A stretch of DNA of 64,000 bases from Candidatus Nitrosopumilus limneticus (GCA_022117465.1 JAHCGZ010000001.1:248001-312000), one strand, 5' to 3'. Counted from the first letter of the stretch, positions 9,676 to 17,864 are shown. Made by a program: numbers and translations. The notes: generated by a model from the letters alone, not told the origin.

Positions 9676-9685
9676 TTTATATAAA
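9676..9685. promoter_or_regulatory. Palindromic TATA element between arsC and arsR
   Basis: TTTATATAAA is a perfect palindrome. Its centre is about 24 bases from the arsC ATG at 9656 on the minus strand, a good TATA-to-start distance. For arsR at 9697 it is too close, so arsR more likely uses the CATAAATAA run at 9664-9672. The two promoters therefore overlap in about 40 bases, where ArsR could repress both. Confidence 0.5.
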
Positions 9686-9696
9686 TTTTAATTGAT

Positions 9697-9996
9697 ATGA
9701 ATGGAATTAGTCTTTTGAAATGTATATGTGATGAAACAAGATTCGAGATTTTGGAACTATTACAAAAAAATAATGAATTATGTGTAAATGATTTTGTAAA
9801 TGAATTAAAAAAAGATCAACCCCTAGTATCGCACCATCTTAAAACATTGAAGAAATGTGGAATTGTAAAGTCTAGAGATGAAGGTAAAAAAGCAATGTAT
9901 ACAATAGCAAATGAGGAATTATCTCAATTAATTACAAAAGTTACAAAAACATCAAAAGAAATTCCAAATCTATGTTTAGATGAAAAATGCTGTTAA
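9697..9996 (+). CDS. arsR: ArsR-family transcriptional regulator
   Basis: Winged-helix repressor of 99 residues: CDETRFEILELLQ helix, QPLVSHHLKTLKKCGIV recognition helix and the wing around RDEGKKAMYTI. The classic arsenite site ELCVCDL is here ELCVNDF, with only one cysteine, while the C-terminus ends in CLDEKCC (Cys93, 98, 99) and Cys9 and Cys11 lie at the N-terminus. Metal sensing may therefore use a different set of thiols. It is divergent from arsC-aquaporin and probably controls it and itself. Confidence 0.88.
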   Translation: MNGISLLKCICDETRFEILELLQKNNELCVNDFVNELKKDQPLVSHHLKTLKKCGIVKSRDEGKKAMYTIANEELSQLITKVTKTSKEIPNLCLDEKCC

Positions 9997-10174
9997 AATT
10001 TTTCAGAATGTAAAACAGTCAACATGATACAACATATGTTTAAAATAAAATTAATACAATAATGTCAATAGTTTTTTGTCCATCGTTTATACCATGAGTC
10101 AAAGCAACTCAATCTAAAAAAGTAATTTATAATTAATCTCTATGAAATAATTAAAAAATATATAATTAATTTTT
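9997..10174. other. Intergenic spacer between arsR and the ABC permease gene
   Basis: 178 AT-rich bases between convergent genes. I see no RNA gene, no credible ORF and no clear terminator hairpin. Confidence 0.4.
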
Positions 10175-10960
10175 TTAAAATGGTTTGTTTACTTCTCTAG
10201 TAAAAACATAACTTGCAATAGCTACCATTGCAATTACAAATGCAAAGATAATTCCAATACTAATCAATACAGGAACTCCACCTTCAGAAACACCAGTCAT
10301 TAATTCTCTAACTAATAAAACAGTATATGTAACAGGATTTAACTTGGCAACTGCTGCAAGCCAATCAGGCAATAATTCTAATGGAAATAATGCAGGACTC
10401 AACATGAATAATGGTATTCCAAGGAAATTTATCATTCCCCAAAAAGTTTCCTGAGATTTTGAAGTTGCAGCAAGAGTTACTGAAATTCCTGAAAAACCTA
10501 ATGAAAACAATATCACAATACCCATGATGGGAATTATCATCAAAGGATTTGGAAAAGTTACACCAATTGCCAAAGCAATTCCAATAATCAAACTTGCTTG
10601 TAAGGCAGCAATTAATGAAATTGCAGACATCTTTCCCAAAGCAATTGCAGAACGTGAAATTGGTGAAGTTAGTGCCTTATTCATAAAACCGTATCGTCTA
10701 TCCCAAAGTGTATTGACTCCACCAAAAATACTTGTAAAAATTGCAGTTAAAATTATGACACCCGGTGCCATAAATTCAATATATTCACCTTCAAAACCTA
10801 CAGACTGAATCAATGGTTGTGTTTCTGAAAAAATATTTCCAACTACTATTATCCAAATTGCAGGTTGAATTAATCTAATTAAAACACCACTTCTAGATTT
10901 TTTGTATCTCTTTAATTCACGCCAAAAAATTGTGTATGTGTCATAAATTACACTATTCAT
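10175..10960 (-). CDS. ABC-2 type transporter permease
   Basis: Integral membrane subunit of an ABC-2 exporter, 261 residues. The first helix follows LIRLIQPAIWIIVVGNIF, and the conserved cytoplasmic segment DRRYGFMNKALTSPISRSAIALGK, typical of DrrB/NodJ-like permeases, is clear. Five further hydrophobic helices follow. It overlaps the ATPase gene by four bases. Substrate cannot be told; daunorubicin-resistance-like pairs export lipids, drugs or polysaccharide precursors. Confidence 0.9.
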   Translation of the reverse strand: MNSVIYDTYTIFWRELKRYKKSRSGVLIRLIQPAIWIIVVGNIFSETQPLIQSVGFEGEYIEFMAPGVIILTAIFTSIFGGVNTLWDRRYGFMNKALTSPISRSAIALGKMSAISLIAALQASLIIGIALAIGVTFPNPLMIIPIMGIVILFSLGFSGISVTLAATSKSQETFWGMINFLGIPLFMLSPALFPLELLPDWLAAVAKLNPVTYTVLLVRELMTGVSEGGVPVLISIGIIFAFVIAMVAIASYVFTREVNKPF

Positions 10961-11958
10961 GCTCGCATCCTCTTCATTTTTGCATGTTCAATTTTTCGAT
11001 TAAATTTTGACTTGTCATCTCTAATTTCATGACCAGTGTAAGAAATGAAAACATCATCTAAGGTAGGTTGAGTTAGAGATATGGAAGTAATTTTAATCCC
11101 AAGATTTGATGAAATTTGAAAAATTTTTGGAATAACTTCGGTTCCATTAGAAGTAAAAAGAATTAATTTAGAATCATCCTCGTTTATTTTTTTAATGAAT
11201 TCGATTTTTTTTAATTCCACTAAAAAGGAATTATGATTATCATTATTTTCTACAACTAAAGAAATTATTTCATTTCCTAAAGCGTTTTTCATATTTTGTG
11301 GAGTGTCAATTACTTGAATTTTACCACCATCAATAATTCCAATTCTATCACATAAGCTATCTGCCTCTTCCATATAGTGAGTAGTAACAAAAATAGTCAT
11401 TTCAAATTCAATATGGATTTTTTTAATATACTGCCAAATTTTTCTTCTAGTTTGAATATCTAATCCAACAGTAGGTTCATCTAAAAACAAAACTTTTGGG
11501 TGATGTAAAAGTCCTCCAGCAATATCTAATCGCTTTCGCATACCCCCAGAATATGTAACAACAGCTTGATGTTGTTTATCAGTAAGTTCAATTAAATCCA
11601 TGATTTCATCAATTCGCTTGTTAATCTCTTTTTTTGGAATATGATTTAATTTTGCTTGTAATATTAGATTTTCACGTCCAGTAAGATATTCATCGACTGC
11701 GGTTTCTTGTTGAACAAATCCAATATTTTCTCTAACATGTTTGGCATCTTTTGTTACGTCAAAACCTGCAATGATAGCTTGTCCAGATGTGGGTTTGAGT
11801 AAAGTAGTAAAGATCATCATAGTGGTACTTTTTCCAGCACCATTCGGTCCCAAAAATCCAAAGATCTCTCCCTGTTCTACGGAAAAAGAGACATCGTTTA
11901 CTGCAACCAAGTCTCCAAAGGACTTGGTGAGGGATTTTGTTTCTATGGAATACAACAA
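10957..11958 (-). CDS. ABC transporter ATP-binding protein (DrrA-like)
   Basis: Nucleotide-binding subunit for the ABC-2 permease downstream, 333 residues. Walker A is GPNGAGKST, the signature is YSGGMRKRLDIAGGLL, Walker B is VLFLDEPTVGLD and the switch His lies in IFVTTHYMEEADSL. The C-terminal ~90 residues form the extra domain common in DrrA-type ATPases, and the last 20 are strongly basic. The start ATG overlaps nothing upstream; a divergent small zinc-ribbon gene begins 90 bases away. Confidence 0.93.
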   Translation of the reverse strand: MLYSIETKSLTKSFGDLVAVNDVSFSVEQGEIFGFLGPNGAGKSTTMMIFTTLLKPTSGQAIIAGFDVTKDAKHVRENIGFVQQETAVDEYLTGRENLILQAKLNHIPKKEINKRIDEIMDLIELTDKQHQAVVTYSGGMRKRLDIAGGLLHHPKVLFLDEPTVGLDIQTRRKIWQYIKKIHIEFEMTIFVTTHYMEEADSLCDRIGIIDGGKIQVIDTPQNMKNALGNEIISLVVENNDNHNSFLVELKKIEFIKKINEDDSKLILFTSNGTEVIPKIFQISSNLGIKITSISLTQPTLDDVFISYTGHEIRDDKSKFNRKIEHAKMKRMRA

Positions 11959-12048
11959 CTTAATTTCGTTTGGGAATTATAAATTGGTAAGTAATAGATC
12001 AGTAACTGTTCATATAAAATTTAAAAAGAGTACTTGAAAACGAAATAC

Positions 12049-12141
12049 ATGAAAGGATTATGTCAAAAATGTCACTCATCAAATGTGGAGATTACTCTAA
12101 AGGATGGAAGTCCAATTTGTGAAAAATGTGCAAAAAAATAG
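12049..12141 (+). CDS. 30-residue zinc-ribbon microprotein
   Basis: Short ORF of 30 codons whose product has two CXXC pairs, C5-Q-K-C8 and C24-E-K-C27, spaced like a treble-clef or zinc-ribbon knuckle. A TATA box (TATAAAAT, 12013-12020) lies about 32 bases ahead of the ATG, giving an almost leaderless transcript. It sits between the ABC exporter and the PRC-barrel gene. Function is unknown; small zinc-ribbon proteins of this kind are frequent in archaea. Support comes from the complete motif plus the promoter spacing. Confidence 0.65.
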   Translation: MKGLCQKCHSSNVEITLKDGSPICEKCAKK

Positions 12142-12168
12142 AAATAAATAAAAAAGAAATTTAAAGAA

Positions 12169-12621
12169 TCATTCAATATTTTTGAATTCTTCTTTAGTCA
12201 TTCCTAAGATGACTTTTTCGCCTATTCCCCAAATTTTAGATTTGGATAAAATTTTTGAATGTAGTAAACCATCACTTACTTCAATTGATTCCAATTCATT
12301 GGTGTCAGGATTTTTGTGTAATCTTTTGACTTTTCCAATTTTATGGCTATCAATATCCACTACTGGAATTCCAGTTCTTACAGGAGGTCTACTAAGCAAC
12401 AATCTCTCATCAGAGAATTTGTCTATGTATTCGTGGGATAGAAAATAATCTTTGTTAAATCCCTGATGGATAGTTACACCAGATACGGCAAGTGTGTCTT
12501 GATCAATATGTATGTGTTTGACTTTACCATATTCAATTCCCTCTCTATCAACTACTTTTTTTCCAGTAAAGGTATCAGCTGTGACTAGATTTTCAGGCAT
12601 TCCTTCTAATTTTACTGACAT
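12169..12621 (-). CDS. PRC-barrel domain protein
   Basis: 150 residues with two PRC-barrel-like halves. The first covers roughly residues 17-70 (GKKVVDREGIEYGKVKHIHI), the second roughly 85-145 (GIPVVDIDSHKIGKVKRLHK). No membrane helix or signal is seen. Archaeal PRC-barrel proteins often act in RNA processing or in cell-division complexes (CdpB family), but nothing here fixes the role. The gene is transcribed alone and is convergent with the zinc-ribbon gene at its 3' side. Confidence 0.8.
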   Translation of the reverse strand: MSVKLEGMPENLVTADTFTGKKVVDREGIEYGKVKHIHIDQDTLAVSGVTIHQGFNKDYFLSHEYIDKFSDERLLLSRPPVRTGIPVVDIDSHKIGKVKRLHKNPDTNELESIEVSDGLLHSKILSKSKIWGIGEKVILGMTKEEFKNIE

Positions 12622-12708
12622 GAATTAAAATTCTAAAATTTGCTTATCATATGGAATATTAGAAATTTCTATCAATGAGGTTAAATTACTTGACATAATA
12701 CAATAGGC

Positions 12709-13038
12709 ATGGACATACAAGAAGAGCGATTCAGACCAATTCTAATAACAAAAGGAAGAAAGACAGGTAAACCACATTCAGTATGGTTAAGAGCTGTAAA
12801 ATATAATGAAAAAATCTATTTTTCAAGACATCAGCCTGACGGAGATTGGTTTCAAAATGCAATTGCAAATTCTGAAGTAAAAATTCAATATAACAACATG
12901 GAATTTACTGGAAATGCATTACTAGTTACTGATGAAAAATTAAATGAAAAAATTTCTCAATTAAAATATCCAGGAGAAGAACGGGCAAATGAAAAAAGAG
13001 TTACAATTGAAGTCACATTAAATGACAATACAAAGTAA
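12709..13038 (+). CDS. Small split-barrel protein, DUF385/DUF2255-like
   Basis: 109 residues beginning with the pattern ITKGRKTGKPHSVWLRAV, which resembles the TTGRKTG motif of the deazaflavin/FMN-binding split-barrel group, followed by IYFSRHQPDGDWFQNAIAN. Proteins of that group bind F420 or flavin, and these archaea make F420, but the short length and weak similarity leave the cofactor open. It stands alone and is convergent with the next gene. Confidence 0.6.
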   Translation: MDIQEERFRPILITKGRKTGKPHSVWLRAVKYNEKIYFSRHQPDGDWFQNAIANSEVKIQYNNMEFTGNALLVTDEKLNEKISQLKYPGEERANEKRVTIEVTLNDNTK

Positions 13039-13041
13039 AAA

Positions 13042-13686
13042 TTAAACTAAATGAACTACAGTGGACACACCACGTTTATCAATTTCTACATCATTTTCAA
13101 ATTCACAAAGAGTTACAGTAAATGAAATTACATCACGAGGTTGGGCATTTTCTGCATGAAGTTTAAGATGAAGTTCTAACTCATCGAATTCTTCAGTTGG
13201 GAGATTAGTTTCTTCCAAGTATGCACCGCAAGTAGATTCTATTCTAAATCTATCATCTTTAAAATGATAACCAAGTTTCATTTTTCTATTTTTTCTAGGA
13301 TGCCCTTTAACAATTACATCAATAACTCCAGGTTTTGTTTCAGTGTATCCAGATTTTTGATTTACAAAAACTCCAATTTCAAGAGGTTTTCCAGCAGTAG
13401 ATTCTGCCATCTTTTGAATCCCATCATTCATTATAACATCTACAGCTTTGATAGATTGTGCAACTTTAGCTAGCCATTCATTGGTTCTAGTTATTGTTGC
13501 ATGAATTCCTGCACGTCTTCGCTTATCTTCATCTTCAGGTAATTTGTAATAATCAACCCATGCTTCATAATCGTGTGAAATATCTTTAATAAAATCAATA
13601 CATGTACGCTTGTATTCATTAGGATCATCTGTTCTTTCTGATTCATCGTCAGTTCGTATTCCATCATAACCTTCAGGCATCGCCAT
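13042..13686 (-). CDS. Conserved protein of unknown function, 214 residues
   Basis: I do not recognise the family. The N-terminus is acidic and charged (EGYDGIRTDDESER), the middle has the helical segment ETNEWLAKVAQSIKAV-like with VDVIMNDGIQKMAES, and the C-terminal half is beta-rich with VDVIVKGHPRKNRKMKLGYHF. No signal peptide, membrane helix or cysteine cluster is present. Codon use looks like its neighbours. A TACTC/GAGTA inverted repeat lies just upstream of the start at 13685-13700. It is likely cytoplasmic. Confidence 0.65.
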   Translation of the reverse strand: MAMPEGYDGIRTDDESERTDDPNEYKRTCIDFIKDISHDYEAWVDYYKLPEDEDKRRRAGIHATITRTNEWLAKVAQSIKAVDVIMNDGIQKMAESTAGKPLEIGVFVNQKSGYTETKPGVIDVIVKGHPRKNRKMKLGYHFKDDRFRIESTCGAYLEETNLPTEEFDELELHLKLHAENAQPRDVISFTVTLCEFENDVEIDKRGVSTVVHLV

Positions 13687-13806
13687 ACTCTGAATTGAGT
13701 ATAGTTCTAAAAAAACTAATCTTGTTAATGAACAATCAACTTAATCATACTAAAAATAATACTAATTTCATTAATGATTATAATAGGAATTTTTTGATTC
13801 TAATTA

Positions 13807-14283
13807 ATGATATTTACAGAATTAATAATTGATCTTCAAAATGAATTAAAAAAAGAACTAGCACAAATCAGGTTCATAATTAAAAAAAATCCAGCTCTAG
13901 GATACAGCAGAATAGTGGAAATTGGTAAGGAAGTCGGTAAAATGTACAATATAAAATTAATTGTAAATTTTCCAAAAGAAGGAAGAATAGAAGAATATGA
14001 TATGTATGGGAAAAGAGATTTAAGTTTAATTGTAGATTATGAAAGAAAAAGATTTCCAATTGACAGAGAAATTATTAAACAAAAAGCAATTGAAATGTTA
14101 GGAGATGTAAAAACAGAGGATGCATACATGTATGAAAATAAGGAAGGAGTTAGAGTTTTTACAGATAATTGGAAAATAGACATTTTACCACACTCTGTTC
14201 ACATATGGACTGAGTTTGATGAAAAAGTTACAGCATTTTGTGATTGGTTAATGGAAAATGTATATCAAATAAAAAAGAAATAA
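13807..14283 (+). CDS. Hypothetical protein, 158 residues
   Basis: Unrecognised. It has an N-terminal amphipathic helix (LIIDLQNELKKELAQIRFII), a central alpha/beta region with DMYGKRDLSLIVDYERKRFPIDREII, and a C-terminal stretch rich in aromatic residues (HSVHIWTEFDEKVTAFCDWL). There is no signal or membrane segment. It ends five bases from the convergent TPR gene. It is a real gene by length, codon use and lack of a competing frame; the role is unknown. Confidence 0.6.
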   Translation: MIFTELIIDLQNELKKELAQIRFIIKKNPALGYSRIVEIGKEVGKMYNIKLIVNFPKEGRIEEYDMYGKRDLSLIVDYERKRFPIDREIIKQKAIEMLGDVKTEDAYMYENKEGVRVFTDNWKIDILPHSVHIWTEFDEKVTAFCDWLMENVYQIKKK

Positions 14284-14288
14284 TTATT

Positions 14289-14648
14289 TTAAATATTTTC
14301 TAATTGGTCAAGTAAAGATTTAGCCTCAGAATTTTTCGGTTCTAATTTTATAATTCGCTTACAACAATCCATGGCTTCATCTTTTTGTTGTAATTTCAAA
14401 TGAACATTAGTTTTTAGAGTAAGCATTTCAATGTCATCAGAATTCAATTGAAAAGATTTTTCAAAATAAGCTAATGCCTTTGTTGGTTCATCTACGATAA
14501 AGTAAATACTTCCCATAATGAACATAAAATCAGAATCATCAGAATAATCAGATTCCAAATTTTTTCCAAATGTAATTGCTTCAGTGTATTCCCCATCACG
14601 TACTAATTTTTTTAAGTGACGTTTTGGTTGTTTGAATAAACCTACCAT
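14289..14648 (-). CDS. Small TPR-repeat protein
   Basis: 119 residues made almost wholly of tetratricopeptide repeats. Repeat signatures can be seen at FIMGSIYFIVDEPTKALAYFEKSF and LTLKTNVHLKLQQKDEAMDCCKRIIKLEP, with a less regular one before them. Such proteins hold partners together; none can be named here. Lysine-rich N-terminus (QPKRHLKKLV), no signal peptide. It lies immediately downstream, on the same strand, of the secreted repeat protein, with a 61-base gap. Confidence 0.8.
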   Translation of the reverse strand: MVGLFKQPKRHLKKLVRDGEYTEAITFGKNLESDYSDDSDFMFIMGSIYFIVDEPTKALAYFEKSFQLNSDDIEMLTLKTNVHLKLQQKDEAMDCCKRIIKLEPKNSEAKSLLDQLENI

Positions 14649-14709
14649 TTCTTATCAAAATACTAAGGAAAAATCAATAATTTGAATGTAGGAAATTAAA
14701 AATTAGATA

Positions 14710-16224
14710 CTAATTATACCAGGCATCAGGTTCAGCACCAGAGGAAGTATTACTCTTAGTGGGTTGTGGAACTTTCATTATTCCTTCTTTGATCAAAAAT
14801 TGAATTCCTTGAACAAAAGAATCATCATCAATTGTACCATCAGCCCACCATCCTGCGTTGTTTTTAATCCAAGATGGTATTTCATTTCCAGAATTTTTTC
14901 CTTGTGTGGTTGGAGGAATCTTGATAATTTTTTCTTTTACTAGAAATTGTATTCCTTGAACAAAAGAGTCGTCATCAATTGTACCATCAGCCCACCATCC
15001 TGCGTTGTTTTTAATCCAAGATGGGATTTTTTCAATAGGCATACTTCCATCTAAAGCATAAATTGGAACTTCTATTTGCAGATAATCAGAAGGTCCAGAT
15101 GGAACAATTCCAGTTTTAGCTAATCCATAAACCCAAATAACATAATTTGCAGTTCCAGGTACCTCCTTTACAACAAAATCTATTTGAGCTTGACCAGAAG
15201 GAGAGTAAAGAAATTGTCTGCCTTCTTCTTGTGCAATGGATCGTTTTCTAATTCCTTTATCATCCACAACAAAAATATCATATTGAACTAGGTTTAAAAA
15301 TTCAGTTTCATCATTATATTTTAAGAAATTTATAAGCCATTGCATCTCACACCCTTGAACTACATCATTTGGTCCGTACAAAGCATGAATTTGGTACATA
15401 AAGTTTTTACTAGATCTTTTAACACTAACCTCTTTTTCAATATCAGTATCACATCCAGAATTAATTTGATCATTTTCAGTAGATTCAATTCCAATGAATG
15501 GAGATTGCTGTACATTTTGTTTATACTGTAATAATTCAAAAACATATTCTGGAGGTGGAATACCTTCAGAAACATGAGTGTAAGTTTTAGCTTTTACTGG
15601 AAATGGAAAATTATCTGCAATCCATACTTTACTTACAGCTCCACCTGTTTTCCAAGACATTGCAACAGTTTCCCAAGTTCCTGCAGGAACTGTAATAGTT
15701 GTAATTTCTAACGGAACAATCTGTTGGCCACCAATGTTTCCAATTTTACCCCATGATGCTGCATCAAATCCTTTAGGACCCTTACCACCAGAACTTCCGT
15801 CAGATGTTGCAAAAGCAGATAACCAAGCAATAGATGACTTAAATGCACCACGGTAAACGCCAAGTTCAGGAGTACCACCAGTAGGTTCTGGAGCAATTTT
15901 ACCTAATTCCATTTCACCTACAATTACTTTATTTCCGTCATAAACTACAACTTCAGCTAACCATTTAGTTTCACTACCAACTATTTTATCACCTTTAATC
16001 CAGAAATCAAATTCAAAAGTAGCACATTCTTTGTAATCTACAAAACATGTTTTATAAGAAAAGAAATCACCCTGTTTAAGTCCCTCACCCGCATACCATG
16101 TAGTGCCACGTGGGAATGCATCAGAACTTACACCACCAGCTTCAATCTGCCCATATGCAGATGAAGTCATAGTTATTCCTAAAAAAAATCCAAGAACAAT
16201 AAGAAGAGATAAGGTTGTATTCAA
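14710..16224 (-). CDS. Secreted protein with C-terminal WIKNNAGWW repeats
   Basis: 504 residues with a clear signal peptide (LLIVLGFFLGITMTSSAYG, likely cut after AYG). The bulk is beta-rich with no family I can name. The C-terminus has two copies of a 39-residue module starting IPSWIKNNAGWWADGTIDDD (residues 400-438 and 449-487). I know such modules from the C-termini of many secreted thaumarchaeal proteins, where they may bind the S-layer or cell surface; that function is inference. There is no C-terminal membrane anchor. The mature protein is probably extracellular. Confidence 0.8.
   Translation of the reverse strand: MNTTLSLLIVLGFFLGITMTSSAYGQIEAGGVSSDAFPRGTTWYAGEGLKQGDFFSYKTCFVDYKECATFEFDFWIKGDKIVGSETKWLAEVVVYDGNKVIVGEMELGKIAPEPTGGTPELGVYRGAFKSSIAWLSAFATSDGSSGGKGPKGFDAASWGKIGNIGGQQIVPLEITTITVPAGTWETVAMSWKTGGAVSKVWIADNFPFPVKAKTYTHVSEGIPPPEYVFELLQYKQNVQQSPFIGIESTENDQINSGCDTDIEKEVSVKRSSKNFMYQIHALYGPNDVVQGCEMQWLINFLKYNDETEFLNLVQYDIFVVDDKGIRKRSIAQEEGRQFLYSPSGQAQIDFVVKEVPGTANYVIWVYGLAKTGIVPSGPSDYLQIEVPIYALDGSMPIEKIPSWIKNNAGWWADGTIDDDSFVQGIQFLVKEKIIKIPPTTQGKNSGNEIPSWIKNNAGWWADGTIDDDSFVQGIQFLIKEGIMKVPQPTKSNTSSGAEPDAWYN
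14764..15027 (-). repeat. Two near-identical 117-bp coding repeats
   Basis: Copies at 14764-14880 and 14911-15027, 147 bases apart in register, encode the WIKNNAGWW modules. About 45 bases around the AGWWADGTIDD codons match base for base, including third positions, so the duplication is recent or kept uniform by gene conversion. Confidence 0.8.
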
Positions 16225-16346
16225 GTCTAAAAAAATTTGTCAAAACGGATAGTTAAACGTTATTCAAATAATCATAAAATACCGAAGATAGGCATTTAAA
16301 TTCAATACAAATAGCCAAATATAGAGGAATAATAAAAAAAATAGAA

Positions 16347-16514
16347 ATGTGTGAATGTTCTAAAATTCACTTGTTTGAAGTAGAATTCAAGCTGGACGGA
16401 ATGACAGTAGTTCCTACTCATAAAAATTGTGGATTTTCATTAGATGGAAAGCAAGCAGACAAGTTCCAAAAAGAACTAGTAAAGTCTTGGGGCTTCGAGC
16501 AAGAAGAAGATTAG
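16347..16514 (+). CDS. 55-residue protein with CXC and HKNCG motifs
   Basis: Complete ORF of 55 codons. The product starts MCECSKIHLFEVEF, has HKNCGFSLDG in the middle and ends acidic. Three cysteines and a nearby histidine could bind a metal. A TATA-like TTTAAATT near 16295-16302 would give a leader of about 20 bases. It lies head-on to the metallothionein-like gene at 16547. Function unknown; I support it as a gene because of the compact, uninterrupted frame and the promoter. Confidence 0.55.
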   Translation: MCECSKIHLFEVEFKLDGMTVVPTHKNCGFSLDGKQADKFQKELVKSWGFEQEED

Positions 16515-16546
16515 ATTTAAAAAAAATAAAAAAAACAATGTTTGAT

Positions 16547-16690
16547 TTAGAGGTTTTTTACCATTTCTTTACAAACGTTAGTTTTACATTTGCAATCTGC
16601 GCTGCATATACAATGACCTTGCATATCACAGTCACATGCGTAAGTTGGATCGCCGCTGTCAGCTTCGCATCCACATGCTTGATCGACCAT
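16547..16690 (-). CDS. Metallothionein-like 47-residue Cys-rich protein
   Basis: Complete ORF of 47 codons. The product has nine cysteines at 6, 8, 19, 21, 27, 29, 33, 35 and 40, four of the pairs forming CXC motifs (CGC, CDC, CIC, CKC), plus one histidine at 26. Nine thiols in 47 residues with CXC spacing is the usual mark of a metal-thiolate cluster protein. The palindromic TATA box TTTTAAAA at 16712-16719 is centred about 25 bases ahead of the ATG, so the transcript is probably leaderless. Base composition is visibly richer in G+C than around it. A role in binding Cu, Zn or Cd is inferred. Confidence 0.7.
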   Translation of the reverse strand: MVDQACGCEADSGDPTYACDCDMQGHCICSADCKCKTNVCKEMVKNL

Positions 16691-16711
16691 AATTAACGAA
16701 GATAATACTCA

Positions 16712-16719
16712 TTTTAAAA
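16712..16719 (-). promoter_or_regulatory. TATA box of the metallothionein-like gene
   Basis: TTTTAAAA, centred 25 bases upstream of the ATG at 16690, which fits an archaeal promoter with transcription starting at the start codon. Confidence 0.5.
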
Positions 16720-16739
16720 GGTTAGTACATAGTTTAGTC

Positions 16740-17624
16740 TTAAGTACTTAAAATCATTTCAAGTATGTCATTACAACTAGATTGAATGATTTTGGCTTGT
16801 TGTGTGAGAAGATTTGAATCAGATTCAATATCAAAGGCAATTTTTAGTATATGTATTAAATCCCCTCTTTGATTTAATTCATCTTTAATTTGAATAAAAT
16901 TTTCTTTATTGATATAACCCAGATAAAAATAACAATCAGAAAGCATAGAATTATTTAAAAAATAATCATACTTTTTTTGAATTAATTCAGAATGATTATT
17001 TTTCTCAATTATATCAGAGAATCCTATTGAAGATTTGAGCATGCGTTCTAGTAATGTAGGAGTTGCTCTCTCAATTCCAATAGTTTGAAGAACATTAGAA
17101 ATATGATTGTTAATAGAATTTTTTTCAAATTTACGAAGAGAATCCAACATATGAGAAGGACTAGAATGATTCTTGTTTAATGATGAAATCGCATCAGCCA
17201 GATAATATGAAGCACATTTTTGCCAACATGGTGCAAAAATATCACCACTTTGAATTGCATTCAAAGTTTTTTGACAGCAAAAAATAGATTCAATTAAAGA
17301 ATTTTTTGCAAAGTCATAAAACAATAAATCACGTTTTTCAGAAATTGTGGAAAGAAAAATTTTTAGATTCCATGACTCATCTTGTATAATTTTCAATTTA
17401 TCATATTGAAGAAGTTTTTTAGTATTTGTTTCAGATAAGGATGCATGATGAATAGTAATCAAGTTATTTTCAAATGAAATTATTTGATCATTAGAAGAAT
17501 TTTCATCAAAAATCATAAGATCATAATCACAAGAATCAAAAAAATAACTCAGTGATCTGCATCCACCCAATCCAATTGGAAAATTAGATAATTCCTCATT
17601 TTCAATAAATTTTTTTAAATCCAC
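16740..17624 (-). CDS. Unknown protein, possible nucleotidyltransferase fold
   Basis: 294 residues. Near the N-terminus GLGGCRSLSYFFDSCDYDLMIFD has the spacing of a Pol-beta-type nucleotidyltransferase motif (GG, about ten residues, then D-x-D). The remainder is mostly helical, with a Cys-rich patch (IFCCQKTLNA, FAPCWQKCASYYLADAI) that resembles a HEPN-like or substrate-binding helical domain. I cannot confirm activity. The start ATG faces tRNA-Glu 111 bases away. Other possibility: a lineage-specific regulator with no catalysis. Confidence 0.5.
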   Translation of the reverse strand: MDLKKFIENEELSNFPIGLGGCRSLSYFFDSCDYDLMIFDENSSNDQIISFENNLITIHHASLSETNTKKLLQYDKLKIIQDESWNLKIFLSTISEKRDLLFYDFAKNSLIESIFCCQKTLNAIQSGDIFAPCWQKCASYYLADAISSLNKNHSSPSHMLDSLRKFEKNSINNHISNVLQTIGIERATPTLLERMLKSSIGFSDIIEKNNHSELIQKKYDYFLNNSMLSDCYFYLGYINKENFIQIKDELNQRGDLIHILKIAFDIESDSNLLTQQAKIIQSSCNDILEMILST

Positions 17625-17734
17625 AATATTTGGTAAAGTAGTTTTTCTATAAAGGAATTAAGTCAGAAAATTTTACAACTTTATTCAAACTCAAAACATT
17701 TCCTTTAAATTAAGATAGAATAGTTTTTCATCAA

Positions 17735-17809
17735 GCTCCTATAGTGTAGCCCGGTTAATCATTTTGGCTTCTCAAGCCAGAGACTCGGGTTCGAATCCCG
17801 ATGGGAGCA
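17735..17809 (+). tRNA. tRNA-Glu (anticodon CTC)
   Basis: 75 bases with a 7-bp acceptor stem (GCTCCTA with TGGGAGC), an anticodon arm with loop TTCTCAA giving CTC, and a T arm CGGGTTCGAATCCCG. There is no intron and CCA is not encoded; CTT follows the discriminator A. A TATA-like CTTTAAAT about 27 bases upstream can drive it. Confidence 0.95.
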
Positions 17810-17864
17810 CTTAAATTATTTTGCAAATTATTGCCTTAAATATTAAAATTTCAGTTCATATTCT

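Noticed and set aside
10524-10808. Plus-strand frame inside the ABC permease gene
   Set aside because: Shadow of a conserved membrane protein, with low-complexity hydrophobic sequence.
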